Source of the DNA: Ophiostoma sp. CBS 140.51
Taxonomy: Eukaryota > Ascomycota > Sordariomycetes > Ophiostomatales > Ophiostomataceae
Length of the DNA stretch: 64,000 bases
NCBI GenBank assembly: GCA_029298735.1
Contig: JANSLP010000050.1
Span: forward strand, 1-64,000
Reading direction: 5' to 3'
How positions within the stretch are numbered: the stretch's first letter is position 1; each line of letters begins with the position of its first letter. The position numbers and the translations under genes were made by a program. Shown here piece after piece: positions 20,740 to 30,943 of the stretch. Below the pieces are notes generated by a model. It worked only from the letters and a program-made list of their open reading frames with translations. It was not told the origin of the DNA and did no database searches.

Positions 20740-23700
20740 ATGTGCAGACAGGCATGAGGAAGTCATGATGGGAGAGAGAACGGGAAAGGGAAAATGGAGC
20801 GAGTGAATCCGCGATGAAGGGGGATAAAGAGACACAACAGCATCTTGGAAACGACTCCGTGAACGACCAGCATCATAGAGACATAGAGGTGATGGGCACA
20901 AGCTCACATCCAAACATTTTGCGTTCAATTTTTTACGTTGGTTCAATTTCATTTTTGTTTGACAGATCCTTGGCCTTGATGTTTATTCGTCAAGGAGGAA
21001 GATGATGATATCGCAAGTAGAAGAGTAAACGAGTTGTAAGAGTTCCACGAGCCTTGGGAGAATCACACGTTGTATGAGACATAAAACCGATAGTTATTGT
21101 TCCTTACGTCTTGACGGGTCAGCTTGTCTGGCTCCCGGGTTGACGGGCAGACCCTGAGATGGTGGGTAGTGGTAACTGGCGAAAGGAACAAACGGCAATG
21201 GCGGCACCTTCTATCTTTGAAGACTCGCCGTTGCAAGCTGAACATCTGTCCAAGGTGACGGCCAGGAGGTGGCGAGGAACTTCCAAGGCAGTGATAATGA
21301 AGAAGAATAATCATGATCATGATCAGCTGAAGATATCTGAAGATATCACGAACATTATTTACGTCGCATGTGTACGAAGTATGCAACGATAAGTAGAATC
21401 AAGATTTATGAAGGTGCCTCCCGACCCGTCGAGCGCTAGATGCGGTCCGCGCCGCCCGCGGACGGCTTCTTCTTACCGGTAACACTAGAAAGCCCTTCCT
21501 AAAGTGGAAGGAATAGACTATTTATTTTTTTCTGGGAAGCACAAAGTCGCCTGCTGTGCAATGACGCGGAAGATCTTCCGAGCTCTGTGATACGCTTGTT
21601 TTCTTCTCTACTATCATCTCCTTACCCTTCCCCTCTCAGCATGTCATGGTGTGCTGATGTCTCAGGCATCATGGCCAAGGGTTGCTTGGTATTGAATGAA
21701 AGAATAAAAACGGCCTCATATGGGCAAGGCGTAAACTGTCACAAAGAGGTGGAGTTTTTGGTATCGCAAAGCTTTGATTGTTTCCTTGTCCTTGTTCACA
21801 GCATTCGTCCGTCATTCGCCGGCTCCATGTGGCAAAACTTCGTGGTGTGCCGGTAATGAGTCGAAGCCTCCCCCAGTCCTCGTGCACCGTGAGATTCACG
21901 ATAATTTCCAGATTGCAATCTCGCAAGCGCGAAAAAGAGCTCAACAAGCGAACAAGGCCGTGATATCGGACTCGCAAGCTGACAGCCTTCACGTATCGCG
22001 CTCGCATATCGCCTCATGGCACCGTATTGGGGTAAGTGAGGATCCGCGGCCAAGCTGGACCTTTTATGTGGGTCGGTGTTCGAATTTGGGGAAACCCATC
22101 AAAGCGTTTCGTCGTGTTTTTTATCGAATCTCAACAAGTGTGTCCTACAAAGCTTCGTAAGGGCACCTTATATATTCTGGTGGCGACATATGTGATGGCA
22201 ACAACAGTTGGCTAAGGCTGAGCTGAAAAGGACAAAATAGGTTGCATGATGCGGAAGCAGTCGAGAGACGAAGAAAAAAAATGAAGAAAACTGCACACGA
22301 ATTGAAATGGATAAGGCCAGCCCAAACGTGAAGCCTAATAGGATATGCAGGGACTCGTGGCCACAGAGTCACTGGGCCACACAAGGACCACAAGGCGAGC
22401 CATGGCTGGCTTGACTGACCAGTCCAGCCCTCGTTACCCAACCGACGAGCCCCCCTGGCTTGGCAAAGCACCAAACCGGGCTGGATGTGGTGCAGCTACC
22501 TGTTTGTGTTTGGATTACTCCGTATGTGAATATTTGCTGTGCATCTTGCTTGCAAGTCACGACAATACCATTGGGATGAAAGGCGATACAGGCCGCATGT
22601 TTTCTTGAGTACCGGAACTCACAGAAAAACACTATCTCCCGAGGCAGTGCACGACGTCTCTCTATCTTTTTTATTCTGGGTGGGTCGCACATTGACAGAG
22701 ACAAGGTACAAGCTTGAGCATAACATGGGCTTGCGAAGTAGGTAAAGACGAGGCAACACAAAAAACGAGAAGCCTGAGGTCGTAGAAAGTACACAGTACT
22801 CCGTACACAGAGTACGACGCACTCCATACGAAACGACGAGACTTGTCAAAGAACTTTCGACGGCGTCATAGTCATGAAGTTGCGACGATGAGAAGGTAAA
22901 CGAGAACAGACGACAAGAGACGAGAAGAGCCACGAAAAGCTCAAAGCAAGAATTGACGTCTCGTACGACCACGCCCCCTTATTGCCAAGCAACAAACGTG
23001 TTGCTCCCACCCCCTAATCTCAGTGAGGAAAGAGAGAAAAGAGAGGGGAGTGAAGAGGCACGGAAAAGAAGAGGAAAAGGAAAACCAACGCAAAACACGG
23101 AAAGCTTGGCGAAGAAATGCACAACGTACAAGTACTTCGTACTGCGTACCTGAGGCTCAATGGACAGGTGGACAGCAAGACAGGGCTCGGAGATTCATCC
23201 TGGGAATATTATGTTTCCCCATGTTCTCTTTGGCCGACGGAAAAGAGAGAAAAAAAAGAGGCGGAGGGGATTCTGTGCACTTTTGGTCTCCGTTGTGAAG
23301 GAATTGTTGGAGGCTCGAGGACACGGACAGGCTCTTGTCGTGCCGAAGGATTTGGCGGAAACAGTTGCCAAGTTGCAAAGAGGTGAGATTCAGGGTCACA
23401 TCGCCCGCGTTCTCAGCCTTTTTTCTTCTTTCCTTTTGCCAGCCAACCTCAAAGGCACGATGTATTGAGCGCTGCATCTCAGACAGCTCCTTCTTCCTAA
23501 GAGTTTGTCGAGACGACGACAAGATACGCGCATCAAGCTTCATTTCGTTTCGGTCAGCACTCCGATACAGATCGCGGGTCTTGGTAGGCATTTTCGGTAG
23601 TTGGTGTGCCTTCAACGGACTTTAGAGTTAAATACTTTCGTCCATTGTTTCTTTGTTCGGTTGACCCCTGAGAAAACGTCGTAATACGGCGTATTGATGC

Positions 23701-25486
23701 GTATTGATCGCATTTGACATTTTAACCTTTGGGCTGTCAGATTGTAAATCTTAGAACCACCTCGGGCGGGCTTTTTACAGCCCTTTTGACAGATTTGCAG
23801 ACTGCCAAGCGAGCCAGACTCAGGCCCAGAAACGCTTGGAGGAAACAAGAGTGATCGATGAAAGACAAGAAAAGAAACAAGAGAAGGACGAGAAACGCAG
23901 CCAGAGCTTGTTGAACAGCCACCAAAAAAGAAGACAAAAAAATACAGGAAGAACCACAAAAAAAATCCTGAAAAGAAACCAGGGGACGACCCGTCCTCCA
24001 CTCTCCAGGCTATTTTGCCTGGGCAGGCACAATGGTCTGGCCCAGCGTCTGTAAGATACCCTCCGGTACCCTGACTCCTGACATACGACATGCCTTGTCT
24101 ATCACTCTGAGGCCGGCTATTTTGGTGTGCTCCACGTCGGTCTCCATCCACAGCCCGCAGCCAGCCCACAGTCACCCACAGTCATCCACAACCGCTCACA
24201 AACCACCCACAACGTCCAGCTAGAACACGTCCCGAAGGAAGGAGGCTGTCGCTGATTGCAGGACCAAACTGCTTGGCAAAAGATGGACGAAAAGGACAAA
24301 ACAAGCGACTTTCAGATATCAAACTCCAGAAGCATGTCAGACGCCAAGCCCCAGCCAAAGCAAGCAAGAAACACGCCTCCAGTCAACGGCCTAGTTAAAG
24401 AAGGAAAGGATCAGAAGAGGAAGCAAACGCACGGGGCTGGCAGAAGGAGCTGGGGGCCCAAAAAATACAACGGCAGAGAAAGGAAGGGAAAAAAGTGACA
24501 GCAGAAGTTAAAAAACACTCAAAGAACGATATACGACGTGTTTTCCCTGCTAACCTGCACGGCCTGCAACTTGTCAGTAAGTACATGCGCCATGCAGTCG
24601 TATCGCCCTGCAGGCATCTCACCAGAAAAAAAGGCCTAAAAAAAAGCACAGAAACAATGCACACTGAGGCGGACGGGCTGGAGAGGGGCGTACAGGTATC
24701 TTACTTGACCTGACCGTACTATGTACGGTACGAGCTGTGCGAGATAGAAAAGATATTAAATAAAAGATATATGTAAAAAGAGAACATAAGAGACTGTAAA
24801 AACGGGCTGTTTTGCTGCTGCCAAGCCTGCACCCGAGACGCGAAGGCCAAGCAAGGCCAGACCCAACGAGGACCAGAGACCAAGAGATCCTCTCTGTGCT
24901 GGCAAGGCCCAGGGGTGAGAAAAAAAGTAGAGGAGAGGCACAAAGAGGATTGCGGGACCTGTCCACCGGGTCTGGGGCTCTGCGATTCCTGCTCTGGTCT
25001 GGTCCTTGCGTCTGTTCTGTGTCTGGGATGTTTTGTTTCTTGTGTTCTTGTCACTGGGATCTCTCGGTTGATTTTCCTTTTCCTTTTTGTTCTCCTCATG
25101 TTTCTTTTCTCTCGCCTCTCGTTTTCCTCGTTTTCGTCATTTCCCATGTCGTGAACTTTTTTTTCTGTTTGTGTTACCTATTTCACGACGGCACCTCCCT
25201 GCTTTTCCTTCTCACTGTCTTGGTTTCTCTTTATTTACCTCAACCTGTGCTCTCCCCTTGAGCTTTGGTTACATATGCCAACCTGTCTGCTGTCCCCTCA
25301 GCCTTCTCTTTTGATCTTTTGACGCTTCTGTCTCTGCATCTCATCTTTTGCCTTTACATTCTGACGACCACGAGCTACGACCTGCATTGAGTGATATCCT
25401 CCTGTTCTTTTTTCATCATCTCGTTTTCTTCTATAAGTTCTACCCTTATTTACTCTTCCTCCTCCTTCTCTTCACCTCTCCCAAAA
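20740..25486. other. 4.7 kb spacer between FOL1 and the CAX exchanger gene
   Basis: No supportable gene. Notable content: a GC-rich hairpin (stem GTCCGCG/CGCGGAC, 21445-21463) followed about 30 bp later by a CCTTCC/GGAAGG hairpin; TACTCCGTA-type motifs at 22516-22524, 22797-22806 and 23132-23142; and a strongly pyrimidine-rich plus strand from about 25000 to 25480, the leader of the exchanger gene. A 140-codon minus-strand frame starting at an ATG near 23591 has a charged, non-repetitive composition but no recognisable domain. Confidence 0.5.
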
Positions 25487-27384
25487 ATGCCCGCGAATAT
25501 CCGGCCTGCCTTAGCGGGACTAGTTCGGTCGACATCGACCTCGACATCCACAATGGACGGCAACACCAGCAGCAATGAGAAGCCCCAGGGCGAGGCTACC
25601 ATCGTTGAGCCTTCACGAGAAATCGACCTTGAAGCCGGCCTGCCCATCCAGCCGCCACCAACAGCCACCACAACCGCCTCCGCCACGGGCCGCACCACCT
25701 CCGGAGCCGATCCCCGGCCACGCATGCAAAAACGGACAGCCACCTTCTCGATATCAGCCGCCACGGCCGCCTCCAAATCATCACCAGGACGGCCCGGATT
25801 GGCAACAAGCGTGGGCTCCGGCCTCCTCGGCGGCAATGGCTCCCCCGGCAGTGGAGGAGGAGTCGTCCCACCACCCAACACGCCCGCCGATAACAGGACA
25901 AAAAGTTCCGGCAGCACCAATGTTCTGCGACGCATCTTTTCCAGCAACTCGCACACCACGGACACCTCGCGCCAGAACTCCCGCATGCGTTTCCGACCCC
26001 GTGCCGAAGGCGAGAGTGGCCGTTCTGGTCTTCATATCACCCATTTCCTGCGCATTGCGTTCCGGTCGTCCAGCAAAGTCTCGTGCATGGTCAATGTGCT
26101 GTGGCCGTTTGTGCCGGCAGCCATTGCCTGCCGCTATGCGCTCGACGACTCGCCCACCAACAACCTGATTAGCTTCATCATGGCCTACATTGCCATGGTG
26201 CCGTGTGCCAACCTGATTGGTTTTGCGGGCCAGGAGCTGTCGCGCAAGGTGCCGCACGTTGTGGGTGTCCTAACCGAAACGATTGTGGCCTCCATTGTCG
26301 AGATTGTGCTGTTTATTGTGCTGCTCACGCGCGGACTCTACGTTGTCATCCAGGCCGCCATCCTGGGCTCGGTGCTGGCCACGATGCTGCTGTGTCTCGG
26401 CATGTGTTTCTTTGTGGGCGGTCTGAAACGTACCGAGCAGGAGTTTAGCGAGACGGTCAGTGAAGCCGGTAATGGTCTGTTGTTGACGGCCGGCTTTGGT
26501 CTCGCTGTGCCCACGCTCTTTCAGGCAGCTTTGTCTGGCACAGCCGGCATCGACCCTGAAGATTTGGCCAGCCGCACTGTTAATGTGTCCCGCGTCACCG
26601 CCATTCTGTTGATTGTCGCCTATCTAGTCTTTATTTACTTCCAGGCCCGCACCCACAACAATATCTACGACGAAATTTTCGAGGGCGAGGAGCAGCGTGC
26701 CGCCGCCTATGCTGCTGAGCACGCTCTCGAGCACATTGCCCGCGGTGACCTGACCTACCACGTCGACATTGAGCGCGAGAAGCTGACCATGACGGAGTGT
26801 CTAATTTCCCTGTCTGTGGCTGTGGCTTTGGTGTCTATGATCGCGCTAGCCCTGGTCGAGGAAATCGAGGATATTGTCCAAGAACGCGGCGTGTCGGATG
26901 CCTTTATGGGTTTGATTTTGGTGCCTCTCGTCGAGAAAGCCGCCGAGCATCTCACGGCCGTTAATGAAGCGTAAGTTCCGACCCCCACCCCCACCCTTTG
27001 CATTCATTTTGAATTTTATTACTGACCCCATTCAGCTGGGACAACCAAATGAACTTTGCCCTCGCCCACGTTTTGGGCGCCACTCTCCAGACCGCCATGT
27101 TCAACGGCCCCCTCGCTGTCATTGTCGGCTGGGGCCTACACCGTCCCATGGGCCTCGACTTTCAAATGTTTGACATGGGCGTTTTGATTCTGGCCATTAT
27201 TACCGTCGGCAACTTTTTGCGTGACCAGAAGAGCAACTACCTCGAGGGCTTGTTGTGTGTCATTGTTTACATTGCCATTGCCGTCGCCGCCTACAACTAC
27301 CCGGAAGTGCATGCCAGCGCTGAAGGCACCGAAGAGGCTGGCGAGACAGCTGTTCATGCCGTGCGCCAACTTCTTTCACGGTAA
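25487..27384 (+). CDS. Type II CAX-family cation/proton antiporter (Vnx1-like)
   Basis: Exons 25487-26970 and 27036-27384 (GTAAGT...TTCAG, ACTGAC branch, phase 2) give 610 residues. Residues 1-190 are a disordered Ser/Gly/Pro-rich cytosolic tail. About 11 hydrophobic segments follow from residue 196. The two alpha-repeats of the Ca2+/cation antiporter superfamily are at about 255-285 and 477-520. The second reads EKAAEHLTAVNEAWDNQ across the splice, keeping the AAEHxTA core but with Glu-Lys where classical Ca2+/H+ exchangers have Gly-Asn. The first lacks the GNAVE signature and has ASIVEI instead. Such divergence is, from memory, typical of the yeast Vnx1 branch, a vacuolar Na+/K+ (and Ca2+) proton exchanger. 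Vacuolar location is inferred from that resemblance. An acidic cytosolic loop (EIFEGEEQ) lies between the halves. I chose the first ATG after the pyrimidine-rich leader. Confidence 0.9.
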
Positions 27385-27917
27385 ACCGACAGCCAGAACG
27401 AAGTGGCTGGTAATTAGTTTCTTGTCCGGTTTGATTTGATGTTGTTTTGTTTGATTTTGTTTTGATGTCAGCCCAGTTTGCGTTTGATTTTGTTTGGACT
27501 TTACTTGAAGACAAGAATCGGACAGTACTTTTTCCTCTCCTGTATCTTTTTTTGTTATCTCTTTGGGACACCTTTTACTTTGAATGATCATAGAGGCCTG
27601 GTATTGCATCGGAAAAGCAAAAGCCAAACGGCCATGGCAGGGATTTGGTTTACGGAAATATTGCTATTGATATTGGGCACATACTTTTCCACACATCATG
27701 GAAATTGATGGGGAAAAAATACTTTAGTGTATACTGCATTATAGGGAAGGAGGAAAGGGACTTCGTCAGAATGGAACCGATTCAACCCCGAACAGGACTA
27801 AAATCAAACTGCTAACTGGCGTCTATCATAAGAAAAGAAAACAATGCACCGCTATGGAGGCATAAAAAGGGAACCACACAAAAAAAGAAGCAACAACACT
27901 CACAACCGACAGATCTC
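27385..27917. other. Convergent 3' spacer, CAX exchanger gene / OTU1
   Basis: 533 bp between two stop codons. The T-rich stretch with repeated TTTGATTTTG motifs at 27430-27500 fits a 3' untranslated region. No gene seen. Confidence 0.55.
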
Positions 27918-28965
27918 CTAATCTATTGATAACTCTGAAAAGGCCGTGTGCCCCGTCTCCTTGGTGTGCTTGATCATGTCCTTTTGGCCCGAGCCCAGCC
28001 AGTTCTCACACCTGGGCATCTCGCACCGGATCGCCATTGTCTGCGTGTCTGTGTAGTAGTGCGCCGACTTGAGCTTCGCCGCCAGCTGCTTTGCCTTGTC
28101 AATGACGCTGTCGTCGTCAACACGCCACTGCGTCACGTCCATGTCCACGGGGAGGCCGAGGTCAAACGACTGCGCGATGCGGTCGTAGTGGATGCCCGAG
28201 TACAGCAGGATGCAGCGCGTGTCCTTGTCGAGGCCGTACGTGTCGACGCGGCCGTACTTGACATCAATCGAACAAATCTGGATGCCGTAGATTTCGCTCA
28301 GGCACTGCAGCTCGATCGAGCCGCCCCATCGCTGCGGGTCCTTGATACGGTTCGCATAGACGGACGGCTCCGTGTCCTCGAGCACGACCTTGGTGTACTT
28401 GTCCGGGTTCGCCAGAATGTGCGACGCTACCTCGGCACGCACCTGGGCGGCAGGATCTGATATGCCCATGACGCCGCCAAACGCAGTGAACATGCAGCTG
28501 TTGTCGTCGGGCATGACTCGTAGTACTGGATTGTTAGCATCGTAAGCTCGACGATATGTACAGTATCCATTTCACTGGCATGGACTCACCCAAATAACCA
28601 CCGCCTTCGTCCCATGGCACAACCGTCTCGTCAACGTCTACCCGCTTAGGTGTAAACGGCTTTGGTTTCGGTGCCGGCGGGGCCGCAGGGATCTGCTCTG
28701 CTGCCGCCGATGGCCCGCCGGCCAGACCACCTTCTGTCGGGATTACCATGAGCGTCTCGCCGCCGAGGTTCAACGGCGCCAGCGTCTTGGACTCCGCATC
28801 GGACAGATCCAGTGCTACTGGCGGATATGCTGACTTGAGCGTGAAGCTTTCGACTCCCGTCTTTTCGCGGATGAGCGCCAGAAGCTTCGCCAACGTCCAT
28901 TCGTCGTCGGCTTCGAGTGTGACGACTGCGCTAGGTCCGCGCACGCGCAAACGGATGGGCGCCAT
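27918..28965 (-). CDS. OTU1: OTU-family deubiquitinase Otu1 (YOD1 ortholog)
   Basis: Exons 28965-28590 and 28525-27918 (GTGAGT...TCCAG with GCTAAC branch, phase 1) give 327 residues. Residues 1-80 are a UBX-like ubiquitin-fold domain that binds Cdc48/p97. Residues about 120-250 are the OTU cysteine protease: Asp133 and the nucleophile Cys136 in DDNSCMF, with the catalytic His238 in SGIHYD. The C-terminus has a C2H2 zinc finger (CxxxxC followed by HxxxxxxH, about residues 297-320), typical of Otu1. The enzyme trims ubiquitin chains on Cdc48 clients and so acts in ER-associated degradation and protein quality control. Domain order and length match the family. The gene is divergent from the RSC1-type gene, and a TATA-like palindrome lies about 260 bp upstream of its start. 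Confidence 0.94.
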
Positions 28966-30743
28966 GCTGTTTTGTAGGAGGGTGGGAAGAGACGGTGAAT
29001 GATGTGAGCGAGCGATATCGGATAAGAGGACGAGACCTCAAAGAAGTTGCTGTAGGAAAATGTAAATAAATCTAAAATCGGTCGAAGAGGAACGAAGCTC
29101 CGCGATGTGATGTCGTCGGTGAGAGGGAAGCAGGGGTGAGCTGTCGTCGGCTGTTCCTAGCTTATCGCCCTCCGAGGCCACGGATTCGCAATTGCCACTC
29201 TGTGCGAGCTTAGCTCTAGGGCAACTTATATAAGTCGGCGGCGGGTGAGGCGACAGATGGCAGTTCGGCAGGCGACAAGTTGTTCATTAGGCTGCTGTTG
29301 ACGAGCCCTCTGAACTGCGCAGTGTTCCTTTTGTGTCCAAGATGTTCGCTCCGTAATATTTGGTCACCCAATGTCAAGAGGAGTGGCGGCTTTGTCCGTG
29401 TCTCGCGGGGGCGGCTGATTTCTAGGGACTAGATTGTTCTTTCTCTGTTCTTCGCCTAGATTCCCTCGGCGCCTGCATAAGCGTCAGATCAAAAGCCCTA
29501 ATGGTGTACTTGTCAGGTGTCAAGAAGTCAGAAGTCAGAAGCCAGCCAGAGCCAACAAGCTCCCGCAAGACCGCGCCAGTAACAACTGGATAGGTAAGAA
29601 CCATGCAAACACGTACAGATGCTGCTGTGCTTGAGGCGGACACGTCGAGGGTGCACACAAATCGAAACCTGCAGGAAGGGGACACAAGACAAAGACAGAG
29701 CTTTTTTGAAGAAATGCGACTGGAAAGATGCAGGCCGGATTATGACGCAGGAGGGGGGAAATGGCGCAGATCCGATCAGGCCTGGCCCGGCCAAGAGGTC
29801 CACTATCAAGCACTTCGAGTTGATGCAACAACTGCGGGGTGGCTTGCGACGTTGTTTGACGATATGTGTTGTGTTGAGTCCAGTCGCAGTGAAGAATTGA
29901 GGTTTGACAAAGGTTTATTTAGAGAGACAGAAATGGGGGCTATTGTAACTTCCTTCTCGATATAATAACCCGGCACTTTATGCAGCCTGTTACAGATGCG
30001 TTAGCGGAAAGAGGCAGGCACCGCATGTCACCGGTTCTGGAAAGACCTCCCATGGGCAAGCGCGATGGGCTGCGACCGCCCTCCTTTGTGCTTTCCACTG
30101 CCGCTCCAGCGGCAAGATGCGCCAGGGAGAGCCTGCTAGACACTACAAATAGAACCAGCACTCACAGTAATTACAGTGTGGGGAAAGCTGTCTGCCAGTC
30201 TGGCTTAGTCATAATCATACGCTAGTACCTTGTCGCGTCGAAAGCGAGAGGAAAGGGCAACCCACGAGAAAAAAAGAGGAGACACGAAAGCGCAACTCGT
30301 CCTAGCCTAGGAAGCCACGAAACGACCAGTAGAGCCAAAAGAAGCAGGAACGACGAGACAAACGGCTGCAGGAACCGATCGCGAAAGAAAACTACAAATT
30401 CTGTCGCCCTCGCTCTTGCCGTCTTCTTCTTTGGATGCGCTCGGTACCCCTTTTTCCACGTCTTAAAGCCACCCGCGCACCAAAACAGAAATCGATAAAA
30501 AGAGAACAAACGACCAACAAAGCGCATCCAACGAGATACAACAATCACGATCGCGACCACAGCCTACAGCAGCGCGACCGCACCCTAGCGACTGTAGCGA
30601 CCGCCGGCGTGTTTCTCTTCCACGACACGCATCAATTGGTGTGTTTCAGTGCCACGACGACACCTAGGCGACGCAGCACATAGTGCACGACACACCACCA
30701 AATCCCAAAATCGATAAAACGCGCCCTGTCGCGAGAATCGGCC
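28966..30743. other. Divergent spacer, OTU1 / RSC1-type gene
   Basis: 1.78 kb with no supportable gene. It contains the perfect 12-bp palindrome ACTTATATAAGT at 29224-29235 and a short C/T-rich zone on the minus strand near 28990-29100. An open frame at 29603-29965 has no domain. Confidence 0.5.
29224..29235 (-). promoter_or_regulatory. TATA-like palindrome upstream of OTU1
   Basis: ACTTATATAAGT is a perfect inverted repeat containing TATATAA on either strand, 259 bp upstream of the OTU1 start codon. The distance leaves room for a leader. Assignment to OTU1 rather than to an unannotated transcript is an inference. Confidence 0.3.
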
Positions 30744-30910
30744 ATGTCGGGCGTTGCAGACACGCAACCGGGCGTTGCCGACGCGTCGGGCAATGTTCAC
30801 GAGTCCATTGAAGCGATGCCCACGGCCCAGAACCCGTCGGCCATGGAGGAAGACGCCGATGGAGACGCAGATGCGGATGGCGAGGCTGATCCTGATATGG
30901 ATGCGGACGG

Positions 30911-30943
<33 letters not shown>

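Noticed and set aside
23157..23615. 152-codon minus-strand frame
   Set aside because: Starts at a plausible ATG and is charged, but the end runs into a pyrimidine tract and no family is recognised. Its length is within chance expectation for this composition.
24141..24215. Quasi-repeated CCACAGTC/CCACAAC units suggesting a CRISPR-like or minisatellite array
   Set aside because: Units are irregular, without conserved spacers, and CRISPR arrays do not occur in fungal nuclear genomes.
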